Shown here in pieces: positions 1 to 7,715 of a stretch of 24,832 nt of DNA (positions within the stretch are counted from its first letter, which is position 1; every line of letters begins with the position of its first letter). The translations under genes and the position numbers were made by a program. Location of the stretch: assembly GCA_002371295.1 (NCBI GenBank), contig DFGZ01000002.1, positions 1 to 24,832 on the forward strand. The letters are read 5' to 3'. This stretch comes from Oribacterium sp. UBA3737. Lineage in GTDB: Bacteria > Bacillota_A > Clostridia > Lachnospirales > Lachnospiraceae. The notes under the pieces were generated by a model. That model worked only from the letters and a program-made list of their open reading frames with translations, did not search any database and was not told the DNA's origin.

Positions 1-413
1 AGGTCTCTGTTTGTGATGATACCTACAAGCTTACGGTCAACTGTGATAGGCACACCGGAGATCTTGAACTTGGCCATAAGATCGTTAGCATCCTTAAGTG
101 TATGCTCAGGGCTCAGGAAGAACGGATCTGTGATTACACCGTTCTCTGAACGCTTAACCATGTCGACCTCTTCAGCCTGCTGCTCGATAGACATGTTCTT
201 GTGAACGATACCTATACCTCCGCAACGTGCCATAGCAATAGCCATCTGATGCTCGGTAACCGTATCCATACCTGCGGAAATGAACGGAATGTTTAACTTA
301 ATGGTCTTTGTGAGATAAGTTGAAACATCAACAGAATTAGGAACTACTTCTGAATACTGAGGAACAAGCAGAACATCATCAAATGTAATGCCATCGCCGA
401 TAATCTTGGCCAT
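1..413 (-). CDS. guaB: IMP dehydrogenase, N-terminal part (cut by window edge)
   Basis: Oxidises IMP to XMP with NAD+, the first committed step of GMP synthesis, in the cytoplasm. The visible 137 codons begin [19 protein letters not shown], the canonical IMPDH opening. They continue through the conserved [10 protein letters not shown] segment and the [11 protein letters not shown] loop, and then enter the first CBS (Bateman) domain with [20 protein letters not shown] at the window edge. The catalytic cysteine loop and the rest of the barrel lie outside the window. The start is set by an AAAGGAG ribosome binding site at 420-426, six bases before the ATG. The gene is preceded by its own promoter, a structured leader and an intrinsic terminator, so expression is probably controlled by attenuation (see the leader entry). 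Identity is very secure. Confidence 0.96.
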   Translation of the reverse strand, partial: MAKIIGDGITFDDVLLVPQYSEVVPNSVDVSTYLTKTIKLNIPFISAGMDTVTEHQMAIAMARCGGIGIVHKNMSIEQQAEEVDMVKRSENGVITDPFFLSPEHTLKDANDLMAKFKISGVPITVDRKLVGIITNRD

Positions 414-432
414 TGGAATCTCCTTTCGACTT

Positions 433-470
433 AAAAAAAAGGCTCAAATCCAGTTTTTTGGATAAAGAGC
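433..470 (-). terminator. Intrinsic terminator in the guaB leader, directly before the RBS
   Basis: On the minus strand GCTC..ATCCA pairs with TGGAT..GAGC around an A-rich loop, with a small U-rich internal loop, and is followed by eight T residues at 433-440. Only six bases separate the end of the T run from the AAAGGAG of guaB, so no promoter can fit downstream. Any guaB transcript must therefore read through this site, which implies conditional termination. Confidence 0.8.
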
Positions 471-608
471 AAAATTTAATGTCACTTATATGCAGAAAGC
501 CCTGCACAGCCCCGGCGCTTTGCAATCCGGCGTATCCCGGAAATAATGACCGTGTCTGCAGGCATCCACCGTATCACATCCGAAACACAAGGCTTTCGTT
601 TTAAAATT
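433..608 (-). ncRNA. Structured guaB leader RNA, candidate attenuator or riboswitch
   Basis: The predicted transcript starts near 608 and runs about 175 nt to the terminator. A long-range stem of 13 consecutive pairs (four of them G-U) joins 585-597 with 495-507. It encloses about 77 nt containing a TCCGG/CCGGA hairpin. A mutually exclusive six-base pairing (CCTGCA at 557-562 with TGCAGG at 501-506) would break the stem, giving two possible folds. I checked from memory for the purine (guanine), ZTP/pfl, PRPP/ykkC, ppGpp, THF, c-di-GMP and T-box consensus cores and found none. It could instead be a free-standing small RNA with guaB expressed by readthrough. The length resembles 6S RNA, but the fold is not clearly 6S-like. 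Confidence 0.5.
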
Positions 609-614
609 TTAACG

Positions 615-643
615 AGTATAACAAAAGGAGGGTTTAAAATCAA
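615..643 (-). promoter_or_regulatory. Promoter of the guaB leader
   Basis: The minus strand shows TTGATT (638-643), a 17-bp spacer and TATACT (615-620), which predicts a start near 608. The -35 box sits in the loop and 3' arm of the upstream terminator hairpin (623-653), so promoter and terminator overlap physically. It is the only convincing promoter I see for guaB. Confidence 0.7.
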
Positions 644-653
644 CCCTCCTTTT
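623..653 (-). terminator. Strong intrinsic terminator downstream of the clostripain-like gene
   Basis: Perfect 12-bp arms (623-634 and 642-653, AAAAGGAGGGTT/AACCCTCCTTTT) enclose a seven-base loop. T-rich sequence lies on both sides, so the hairpin could work in either direction. It ends the transcript of the gene at 771-2762. The 654-770 stretch between that gene's stop and this hairpin holds no gene I can support. Confidence 0.8.
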
Positions 654-770
654 ATGATCATTTAATCTATATTTCCGGTGTTTTCTTTTTCAGCCGCATT
701 ATCCGGGTTATATCACCCTTTCTTATGTGTAATATCTCCTAATAAGCTATACGGGCACCCGTTTTTTTCG

Positions 771-2762
771 TCAATGCGTATACTGCTTTACAAGCTGCTG
801 ATATGAGGTACTGAAAGAAAGATTCTCATACTTTGATACCATGTTCTTTTTCTTTTCGGAATCTGTATCCTGCTGAGGGAAATAGATGGTGAGTCCCGAT
901 ACTCCGCCGTCATCCTCAGGCGTCACATAACGGTTAACCTCAACCGCCTTCTGTACAGACTCCTTAAGGGATCTGGCCGCAGCTCTGATCTCTCCATAGT
1001 CTATTCCGTCTTTTCCTTCGCCCTTGTAGTTCTCTTCGATTGCAGAAAGAAAACTGCAGATATCTACAAGGTCATAACTGTAGGCCTCGGCAAATTCATA
1101 CGCCTCTTTACCCGCCTGTCTCAGGTGGTCTCTTCCGTCCTCTGTCTTTTCCGCAGCCTTCAAAAGCTCGGCAAGGTTCTTCAGCTTGTCTGAGGTATTG
1201 CGCTTAAGAGCCTTCAGATCGATGACTGAGTAAGCTCCGACAACATCAGTCATGCCGTCTCCCTTACCCTTGTTATCCTTTATGAAGTCATCAAGGATGA
1301 TCCTGCCCTGATCGATGGCTGACATGGAAGGATCGTGGCTGATACCGTTGAACCAGTTGGTATAGTTAAGACCGATGGAGTATTCATTGTCCTCTGATGC
1401 GATCATATAATCCACATGAGATGCCAGTGTATAGCCTGATTCCATGGCGCCCATAAGTCTCGCGTCAAAGAGAAGCAGGTCCAGATCCATCTCGGCATCC
1501 GCCAGGGCGTCTGAAATGTCCGTTACCGCAAGCTGTCCTGATGAGGAGTTTATCTCATCATATCCGAATCCGTTAACAGGTCCTCCTGCCTGTCCCCATA
1601 AAACCGCCTCATATCTTTCTGCCGGAAAATTCTTCTTTGCATACTTAAGGAAAGATTCAAATGTCTCTTTCCCGGTCATGCTGTTTCCTTCTGTATTTCC
1701 GGCATCCCCGAGGAATCTCAGCTTTGTGCCGTCCACAAACCATCTCTGTATCTTTGACTCATCAAATTTCTGATCTGCTGTGGAGATATTGTGGAACTTC
1801 TTGGTTCCTCCTGTCTCGATGATGACATTGACCTTATCTGTGTCTATATTTCCGGTAAGCATAGTAACGATACTGTTCGCAGCAAGATTTGATTTGGATT
1901 CAAGAGATGAACCGATCATATAAACCATGACTGTAAGCTTCTTTTTATCCTGAGGAAGCTTCACTGTACTATTCTTCTCGCCGGATGATACTTTTTCATC
2001 AGATGATACTTTTTCCTCCGATGAAGCGGATGTTTCCGGCGCAGCTTTCGTCGTCTCAGCCTCTGTTTCTTCCTTTTTACCGGTAGGAGCTTCACCGATC
2101 ACATCCTTTGACGCGGTCGTTTCACTGTTATTGTTAAGAATCAGATATGTCTCTTCGGTTTTCGCCCCAGTTTCATCCGTTTTTACATCAAGCTTTGCAT
2201 TAGGAGGGTAAAGTCCTCCGGGATATGCCGCATTACCTGAGGATGAGGTTGTTGATGCCGTATCTCCTGAGCCTTTCTGCTGCTGAGAAGCTGCTGTATT
2301 TCCCTGTGCCAAAGACTTCTGATTTGTCGTATCCGAAGCACTCCGGGATGTACCGGCAGATGTCTTGTCTGCACCCTTTTTACTTTCCTTCTCCTTTACA
2401 GAATCTGCCGATGACTGATTTACATTTTCTTCTGTTCCGGCATCTGTTTCCGGAACCTCACTACTGTTTACTTCGGCATCCTCCGAAGCTAGGGCTAGTC
2501 CGTCTGCACTCGTTATCCTGATTATCTCTCCGGTTGTCTCTACCTCAGCCACCTGTTGCTGTTCTATATTAGTACTGATTGTTGCCCTGTTCATCAGATG
2601 AACTGTCAGCATACCAAGAGAAAATGTAATTATCGCCCCCAGGGTTCCGGCAAGGATCATCACCTTTTTCTGATTTCCGGCAACGAAATCCAGGACCTTC
2701 TGTCTTAATTCCTGTCCTTTACCTGTTTCTTCATTTCGCTTCCTGCTCTTAATATCCCTCAT
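771..2762 (-). CDS. Membrane-anchored clostripain-family (peptidase C11) fold protein, catalytic dyad lost
   Basis: A 663-residue protein. It has a basic cytoplasmic N-terminus, one membrane segment at about 34-56, a Ser/Thr/Glu-rich low-complexity linker to about residue 275, and then a C11-like domain starting at KKLTVMVYMIGSSLE. Two family landmarks are clear. LWGQAGGP stands where active C11 enzymes have a WGHGG-type motif, and LLLFDARLMGAMES stands where they have FDACLM. The catalytic His and Cys are thus Gln391 (codon CAG at 1590-1592) and Arg435 (AGA at 1458-1460), about 44 residues apart as in the family. The reading frame is otherwise intact. I infer an extracytoplasmic binding or regulatory pseudo-protease rather than a peptidase. 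I chose the ATG at 2762 because GGGAGGAG lies upstream at good spacing; an in-frame ATG at 2786 would swallow that ribosome binding site. It lies behind the ABC exporter operon, but a terminator separates the two. Confidence 0.82.
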   Translation of the reverse strand: MRDIKSRKRNEETGKGQELRQKVLDFVAGNQKKVMILAGTLGAIITFSLGMLTVHLMNRATISTNIEQQQVAEVETTGEIIRITSADGLALASEDAEVNSSEVPETDAGTEENVNQSSADSVKEKESKKGADKTSAGTSRSASDTTNQKSLAQGNTAASQQQKGSGDTASTTSSSGNAAYPGGLYPPNAKLDVKTDETGAKTEETYLILNNNSETTASKDVIGEAPTGKKEETEAETTKAAPETSASSEEKVSSDEKVSSGEKNSTVKLPQDKKKLTVMVYMIGSSLESKSNLAANSIVTMLTGNIDTDKVNVIIETGGTKKFHNISTADQKFDESKIQRWFVDGTKLRFLGDAGNTEGNSMTGKETFESFLKYAKKNFPAERYEAVLWGQAGGPVNGFGYDEINSSSGQLAVTDISDALADAEMDLDLLLFDARLMGAMESGYTLASHVDYMIASEDNEYSIGLNYTNWFNGISHDPSMSAIDQGRIILDDFIKDNKGKGDGMTDVVGAYSVIDLKALKRNTSDKLKNLAELLKAAEKTEDGRDHLRQAGKEAYEFAEAYSYDLVDICSFLSAIEENYKGEGKDGIDYGEIRAAARSLKESVQKAVEVNRYVTPEDDGGVSGLTIYFPQQDTDSEKKKNMVSKYENLSFSTSYQQLVKQYTH

Positions 2763-2833
2763 GATCCTACTCCTCCCTTTATGCACTTTATGTTACCCTA
2801 AATGCGGCTTAATTTGGCTGACTTTATCCCTAC

Positions 2834-2872
2834 AAAAAAAGAACAGGCCTTTACAAAAAAAGTCTGTTCTTT
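2834..2872 (-). terminator. Terminator of the ABC exporter operon
   Basis: Minus-strand AAAGAACAG pairs with CTGTTCTTT across a T-rich loop, followed by a run of seven T. It lies 26 bases past the adaptor gene stop, so the exporter operon probably ends here. I found no clear promoter between this site and the next gene at 2762, so some readthrough is possible. Confidence 0.75.
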
Positions 2873-2897
2873 GACATTTGTAAGCATTTTGTAAACA

Positions 2898-4274
2898 TCA
2901 CGCCTTCACTCTGGCGCCATCATATATGTCCTCGGCATCCGCACTCTCTATAATCCGGTCGCCAACATTGATACCGCTCTTTACCACAACATCCGAAGCG
3001 GTCCGGTATTCTACATTGATCTCCGTTTTTACAGCATTTCCATCCCTTATGGTATAGACATAATCCCGGTCTCCGGATTCAAACACCGAAGAAGCCGGCA
3101 CCGTCAGTACGTCCTTGGCTTTATAAAGGGAAAAGGTGACATTGACGCCGTATCCCTCACGGCTTTTAAAGGATTCCTCCCCTGATTTATTTCCTATGGA
3201 AGTGTCGGTATCATCCCCCATGGATCTTTTAATCTCATCTCCAGATTCCTGAAGCTCCATAACCACATGGACTCTGTACTCATCGGTACCGAGAGCAGAG
3301 GTTCCCTTTTCAGCATAATCATAAATCTCGGAGATCACGGCTTTATAAACCTCATCCTTCCCTCTTAGGGACAGTTTAATGTCTACATTATCACCTACAT
3401 GAAGGTAGGGAACTACCGCGGTCAATACATCGGATTCCACCTTCGGAGAAGTCCTGGTCTTTAACTCTGCGGTTTCCTGACCGGCAGATACCACCGACAG
3501 GTTTTTTATAGGCAGACCGGAAACAACGCCATCTTCCCGGGCAACCACCGTACACTTATCTATCCTTGTCTTAAGTTCTTCAATCTGAATCTTTGTGGCC
3601 TCAATACTTGCTTCAACAGCGTCGGAATCCGAGTTGTAAAATGCTTTTCTTATATCCTCTCCGGACATTCCTTCATTTTCCAGCTCCTTTAGGTATTTAG
3701 CTGCCTCACTATACCTGGAGCTTGCACTCTGATATGCTGCTTCTGCATTCTCATACTCCGCTCTTATACCCTCGTAATCAGTCTTTGACACATCTCCTGC
3801 TGCAAAAAGTCCCGTATAGGCTGTATATGTAGACGCCGCAGCGGAAAGTGAAACTTCTGAGCTTTCCTTCTGTTTTCGGAGATCCTCAAGGTACTCCTCC
3901 GGGCTGAGGGTCATGACATTGCCAACCTTTGCTTTTTCAAATTGAGCTTCATAACCTGCAAGCTGTGCTTTCAGAACATCAAGCTCGTAACTGTAGTCAT
4001 CACTTCCTATGCGATAAAGGACCGTGCCCTTTTTCACGGACTGATTTTCTGTGACCTCTACCTGCTGAACCGGACCGCTCACCTCGGAAACCACTTTAAA
4101 ACTTTCCCCGAGACTTATGGTGCCGTCTTCTGTATAGCTGTCCGAAACCGATTTTCGCTCGGCCGAAACTGTTCTGACCTTTGCTGCCCCGAACCCTGAA
4201 GCACAGCCATATACTAAAACCAATACGGAAGCCGCTGCTATGCCTGCCGCTATCAAGATTATTTTTTTCTTCAT
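2898..4274 (-). CDS. HlyD/MacA-type membrane fusion (adaptor) protein of the ABC exporter
   Basis: A 458-residue adaptor that links a MacB-like permease to the extracellular side or cell envelope. The N-terminus, MKKKIILIAAGIAAASVLVL, is a membrane anchor or signal. It is followed by a Cys at residue 23 in VYGC, which is only a weak lipobox because Tyr at -2 is unusual. Next comes a biotinyl-lipoyl-like half motif (VEVTENQSVKKGTVLYRI), then a long alpha-hairpin rich in Ala, Glu and Lys, the second lipoyl half (VVAREDGVVSGLPIKNLSVV), and beta-barrel segments ending in GDRIIESADAEDIYDGARVKA. The ATG at 4274 is favoured by GAGG six bases upstream; in-frame ATGs up to 4349 have poorer sites. It starts 97 bases after the permease stop and is the last gene of the operon. 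The transported substrate is unknown. Confidence 0.85.
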   Translation of the reverse strand: MKKKIILIAAGIAAASVLVLVYGCASGFGAAKVRTVSAERKSVSDSYTEDGTISLGESFKVVSEVSGPVQQVEVTENQSVKKGTVLYRIGSDDYSYELDVLKAQLAGYEAQFEKAKVGNVMTLSPEEYLEDLRKQKESSEVSLSAAASTYTAYTGLFAAGDVSKTDYEGIRAEYENAEAAYQSASSRYSEAAKYLKELENEGMSGEDIRKAFYNSDSDAVEASIEATKIQIEELKTRIDKCTVVAREDGVVSGLPIKNLSVVSAGQETAELKTRTSPKVESDVLTAVVPYLHVGDNVDIKLSLRGKDEVYKAVISEIYDYAEKGTSALGTDEYRVHVVMELQESGDEIKRSMGDDTDTSIGNKSGEESFKSREGYGVNVTFSLYKAKDVLTVPASSVFESGDRDYVYTIRDGNAVKTEINVEYRTASDVVVKSGINVGDRIIESADAEDIYDGARVKA

Positions 4275-4371
4275 TTCACGCCTCACTATACAAGATATTG
4301 TTTTTATCCTCATCTTTAAGCACATGTTTCCGCCGTTTATATAAGCCAAACAGCTTCAAATCCAATCCGTT

Positions 4372-6756
4372 TCATTCCCTCTCTTTCAGCGCATCTGTAA
4401 GCTTAATGCTTTTCACGAGACGCAATTCCAGAAACCACGCTATGACAGCTATCACTGCACACAGCAGCAAAGCATAGACTACTGACAATGGATCGAATCT
4501 CATTCTGAAAACATAGCTGTCGGTTTTCATCATTGATTCAAAAAGCTTTCTTATGAGATAGTTTCCCGGGAATCCCATAAGGATTCCGAATGCGAAATAT
4601 ATCATCATCTCAAACAGGAGCATCCAGCCAAGTTCCCTGTCGGTAGTTCCCAGAACTCTCAGGGTAACGAGTTCTGTGGTGCGTTCCCTAAGATTTATCA
4701 TGGAAATGTTGTAGATAAGTATTACCCCCGCTATGACGGAAAGGATATTAAAAACATCCACCATGATAGTCATACTCCCGAACATATCTGAAAAAGTTCT
4801 TCTGGTCTTAAGCTTATCAACCATCCAGGTCACTCTTCCGGAATCAAAAATCTCCTTTTTCACCTCTTCAATATGCCCGTGCTCCGCAGAAATAAGCAGT
4901 ATATCCGCCAGCGGATCCACTTGAAGCACATCCGGAAAACGTTCAAGCTGAAGATAACATCTGCTCCCGAAGGTCTCACTCAAAACTCCCGAAACCTTTA
5001 CCTCTCTCCATTCCGAAACCAATCCCGGAATGGTAAATTCCACCGTATCTCCAACATGTACATGAAGCTTATCCATGAGACGTGCATTTATGAGAAGACC
5101 GTCCCCCGGGACATCTGCATATTCCATTTTTTCATTGTCCAGAACTTTCCATAGGCTGCAATCTTTAGGAAGTCCTGAAAGCAGTGAATACTCGGATCTT
5201 GAATCTTTTTTTAGCATTATGGCTCTTTCAAATACCGGCTCTGCCCTTCGGACAAACCTTAGGGATGCTGCTGAATCAAGTACCTTTCCCGGAGAACTGT
5301 ACCTGTCAAGCTGCACTTCCAGATCATAGGACTTACAATCATCATACTCAGATTCCATAACGTTGTTTATGAGGGGACCGTAGGAAATAAGAACTGATGA
5401 CATGGCGAAGGGAAAACCTATGGCAAGAGCTATAAGAAAACCTCTGAAGGGATTTCTGAGCATGGACATGAGCCCCATTTTCGTCATGAAGCTTATTTTC
5501 TCCCTGACAAAATCCGGAAGCTTTATTTCCCCAAAGACCTGGGGGCTCACGGAACGCATGGCCATGGACGGAGTTATAGATAGTATCCCTCTTATTCCCG
5601 CAAATACCGCAGCCACACTTGTCACTATGGCGATGACAAATGCAAGAACCTTAGACATTACAGGTTCATAGTAAACGGGATCCGGAAGATTGTAAAAATT
5701 CCTGTAGAGATCAAACATGGATCTGCCAAAGGGCGAGGCAAAAATGCATCCCGCCAGCGCCCCAAGGGTTCCTATAAAAAGTCCCTGAAGCATATATGAG
5801 CTCATGAGCTCCAGGTCTGTCATCCCAAAGGCCTTCATGGTTCCAATGAGACTCCGGTCCCTGTCGATCATCTTGTTAAGCACCACATAAAGCATGAACA
5901 CCGAGATACTCATAAAAAGAAAAGGGATAACTGTTCCCATGGAGCTAAGTTCTTGAAACTCCCCCTCCATCTCCTCATAGCTTGACTGATGTTCTTTCTC
6001 GCAAAGGCTCATAAGTCCATAGGGCTGAAGCCTGTCTTCAAGCTTTCTTTTCACATCGGCATATTGAGTTCCCTCCTCCAGGATAAATCCGATTTCACTA
6101 AGGTTTGAACTACCAAGGATTCTCTTCATCCTGGTCATGGAGATGACTGCGATATCATAGACAGACCCGTCCGGTATCATGGCGCCTCCCGGAGGCATGG
6201 CATAGATGTAGTCCGGTTCATTGACAGTGCCTGCATAGGTAAACCTGTAGCTTTTGCCGCCGATCACAAGTCGTATTTCATCTCCCAGGGAAAAACCGTA
6301 TACCTTTTCCATGCTTGTCCCTAGGAAGATAGCATTATCATCAGGGAAATCCCATCCCGGAGGCATCACACTTTCCGAATCTCCGTCACGAAGAATCAGA
6401 GAAGACAGATTTACCTTGTCATCCTTTCCGTAACTCATTAGATGAACTGTAACTATCTCCTCCTGACCATCTGTTACCAGACGAACATCGGAAGCTATCT
6501 TGCCGCCTGCCTCCCTTATTCCTGGAATCTCTGTAAAACGTTCGAGATCCGAAGGGGATATGCCCATAACTGTGGCAAATACATCTGTCAATTTACGTTC
6601 CTTATATAAATTCCGAATCTGCCCCTTTAGATTTGTAAGAGTATCAAACATGGAGACCATGGCCATGATGCCAATGGCGATTATAAAAACCGAACCGAGA
6701 AGCGAGCCCTTGTTCCGCCATGCCAGTCTCAATGTATTTTTCCTAAACTGTTTCAT
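4372..6756 (-). CDS. FtsX/MacB-type ABC exporter permease
   Basis: A 794-residue permease with the classic layout. An N-terminal membrane segment at about 14-36 (GSLLGSVFIIAIGIMAM) leads into a large extracytoplasmic domain. A first FtsX domain of three membrane segments follows at about 270-400. A second anchor at about 430-455 (FRGFLIALAIGFPFAMSS) is followed by another extracytoplasmic region, and a C-terminal FtsX domain lies at about 670-785 (LRERTTELVTLRVLGTTDREL). The duplicated FtsX arrangement matches the MacB/BceB-like exporter superfamily, which moves peptides, lipids or drugs by mechanotransmission rather than through a pore. The ATG at 6756 has GGAG six bases upstream; the ATG at 6768 overlaps that site and is less likely. 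It is operonic with the ATPase (6849-7565) and the adaptor. No resistance or two-component genes flank it, so the substrate cannot be inferred. Confidence 0.88.
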   Translation of the reverse strand: MKQFRKNTLRLAWRNKGSLLGSVFIIAIGIMAMVSMFDTLTNLKGQIRNLYKERKLTDVFATVMGISPSDLERFTEIPGIREAGGKIASDVRLVTDGQEEIVTVHLMSYGKDDKVNLSSLILRDGDSESVMPPGWDFPDDNAIFLGTSMEKVYGFSLGDEIRLVIGGKSYRFTYAGTVNEPDYIYAMPPGGAMIPDGSVYDIAVISMTRMKRILGSSNLSEIGFILEEGTQYADVKRKLEDRLQPYGLMSLCEKEHQSSYEEMEGEFQELSSMGTVIPFLFMSISVFMLYVVLNKMIDRDRSLIGTMKAFGMTDLELMSSYMLQGLFIGTLGALAGCIFASPFGRSMFDLYRNFYNLPDPVYYEPVMSKVLAFVIAIVTSVAAVFAGIRGILSITPSMAMRSVSPQVFGEIKLPDFVREKISFMTKMGLMSMLRNPFRGFLIALAIGFPFAMSSVLISYGPLINNVMESEYDDCKSYDLEVQLDRYSSPGKVLDSAASLRFVRRAEPVFERAIMLKKDSRSEYSLLSGLPKDCSLWKVLDNEKMEYADVPGDGLLINARLMDKLHVHVGDTVEFTIPGLVSEWREVKVSGVLSETFGSRCYLQLERFPDVLQVDPLADILLISAEHGHIEEVKKEIFDSGRVTWMVDKLKTRRTFSDMFGSMTIMVDVFNILSVIAGVILIYNISMINLRERTTELVTLRVLGTTDRELGWMLLFEMMIYFAFGILMGFPGNYLIRKLFESMMKTDSYVFRMRFDPLSVVYALLLCAVIAVIAWFLELRLVKSIKLTDALKERE

Positions 6757-6767
6757 TTTTAACTCCA

Positions 6768-6812
6768 TGTGTCAGGCACGAGCCGGATTCTTCCGGACTC
6801 ATATCTGACACA
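6768..6812. repeat. Inverted-repeat hairpin between ATPase and permease genes
   Basis: TGTGTCAG (6768-6775) and CTGACACA (6805-6812) form eight-base outer arms. Inside, CCGGA/TCCGG pair around a TTCT loop at 6783-6796, extended by GAG/CTC with a bulge. It has no T run, so it is not a terminator. It abuts the ribosome binding site of the permease and could set mRNA stability or relative expression of the two genes. Confidence 0.6.
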
Positions 6813-6821
6813 CCTATTAAA

Positions 6822-6841
6822 TTTGAAAGTTTACTTTCAAA
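6822..6841. promoter_or_regulatory. Perfect 20-bp palindrome, operator-like
   Basis: TTTGAAAGT, a TT centre and ACTTTCAAA form a palindrome with perfect nine-base arms, seven bases past the ATPase stop. The size and symmetry suit a dimeric repressor such as MarR or TetR, although no regulator gene is in view. It could also act as a short RNA hairpin in the operon transcript. Confidence 0.4.
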
Positions 6842-6848
6842 CCTGTCT

Positions 6849-7565
6849 TCACCACTCGATGTCCCCGGGATCCATGGGGTTCGGATTTATGTCCACCGAT
6901 TCAAGTGTACCGTCTTTAAAATGAAATACTCTGTCTGCGATTTTGGCAATGTTTGCATTGTGGGTGATGATCACCACCGGCTTTTCATATCTCCGGCAAA
7001 AATCGTGAATCAGACGAAGGACCTGAACCCCGGTTTTGGAATCAAGAGCCCCTGTCGGTTCATCACAGAGCAATAGATCCGGGTTCTTACAAAGGGCTCT
7101 CGCAATGGCTATACGCTGCTGTTCACCTCCGGAAAGTCTGTTGGGATAATGTTCGGAACGGCTCTCAAGTCCCACTTCTTTTATCAGTTCCCGGGCATCT
7201 ATGGGAGAATTTCCCATCTCCCCCGCAAGTTCGATATTTTCTAGGGCAGTAAGTCCCGGAAGAAGGTTGTAGAACTGAAATACGAAACCTATGTGCTTCC
7301 GTCTGTACTGAGTGAGCTTCTTTTTATCATCCCAGTCAAGCATCTCACCACCGTACCATATCTCTCCCTCAGTGGCTGTCTCTATGCCTCCGAGGATGTT
7401 CAGTGTTGTAGATTTCCCGGACCCTGATGGTCCGAGGATAACCACCAGCTCCCTGTCGAAGATATCGAAGCTCACTCCCTTCAGGGCCTGAACCGTGACC
7501 TCTCCCAGCTGATAGTCTTTTCTAATGTTAATCGCTCTAAGTACGGGCTTTCTGTCTTCACTCAT
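6849..7565 (-). CDS. ABC exporter ATPase, MacB/LolD type
   Basis: A 238-residue nucleotide-binding subunit that powers the FtsX-type permease from the cytoplasmic face. All hallmarks are present: Walker [10 protein letters not shown] at 45-53, Q-loop FQFYNLLP with Gln97, signature LSGGEQQR at 144-151, Walker B LLLCDE at 164-169, D-loop GALD, and the switch His202 in IITHN. The [16 protein letters not shown] segment and overall length are typical of MacB, LolD and BceA-like ATPases. Start ATG at 7565 is preceded by GAGG at short spacing. It is the first gene of a three-gene operon with its own promoter and a candidate operator upstream. The product should be active. Confidence 0.93.
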   Translation of the reverse strand: MSEDRKPVLRAINIRKDYQLGEVTVQALKGVSFDIFDRELVVILGPSGSGKSTTLNILGGIETATEGEIWYGGEMLDWDDKKKLTQYRRKHIGFVFQFYNLLPGLTALENIELAGEMGNSPIDARELIKEVGLESRSEHYPNRLSGGEQQRIAIARALCKNPDLLLCDEPTGALDSKTGVQVLRLIHDFCRRYEKPVVIITHNANIAKIADRVFHFKDGTLESVDINPNPMDPGDIEW

Positions 7566-7595
7566 AGCTGCCTCTGCTCCGTAAAAAACGCCTTA

Positions 7596-7611
7596 GTTAG
7601 TCATCGCTAAC
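7596..7611. promoter_or_regulatory. Inverted repeat at the transcription start of the ABC operon
   Basis: On the plus strand GTTAG (7596-7600) and CTAAC (7607-7611) are separated by six bases and overlap the predicted start of transcription. The position is ideal for a repressor. The arms are short, so chance cannot be excluded. Confidence 0.35.
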
Positions 7612-7640
7612 ACTATAGCATCGAAGACTTTGGGATGCAA
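7612..7640 (-). promoter_or_regulatory. Promoter of the ABC exporter operon
   Basis: Minus strand: TTGCAT (7635-7640), 17-bp spacer, TATAGT (7612-7617). Predicted start near 7605, giving a leader of about 40 nt before the ATPase ATG. It reads away from the strong terminator at 7666-7701. Confidence 0.6.
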
Positions 7641-7665
7641 GCATTGAGGAATAATTCAAAATAAA

Positions 7666-7701
7666 AACAGGGACATCACATAATTGTGTGATGTCCCTGT
7701 T
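7666..7701 (-). terminator. Very strong terminator of the small secreted-protein gene
   Basis: Perfect 15-bp arms (7666-7680 and 7687-7701, AACAGGGACATCACA and its complement) enclose a six-base loop, followed on the minus strand by TTTATTTT. It isolates the ABC operon from the upstream gene. Confidence 0.88.
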
Positions 7702-7715
7702 CTACAGAGCTTAAT

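Noticed and set aside
433..608. 6S RNA or SRP RNA as the identity of the guaB leader
   Set aside because: The length is near 6S, but there is no clear central bubble flanked by closing stems at both ends, and no conserved SRP tetraloop motif.
749..767. Plus-strand ACGG-GCAC-CCGT hairpin followed by seven T
   Set aside because: It would be a plus-strand terminator, but no plus-strand gene precedes it; the stem is only four pairs. Left as a chance or minor antisense stop.
654..770. Minus-strand ten-codon frame (MRLKKKTPEI) and neighbouring short frames after the clostripain-like gene
   Set aside because: Very short, with poorly placed ribosome binding site and stops in all frames; no evidence of a gene.
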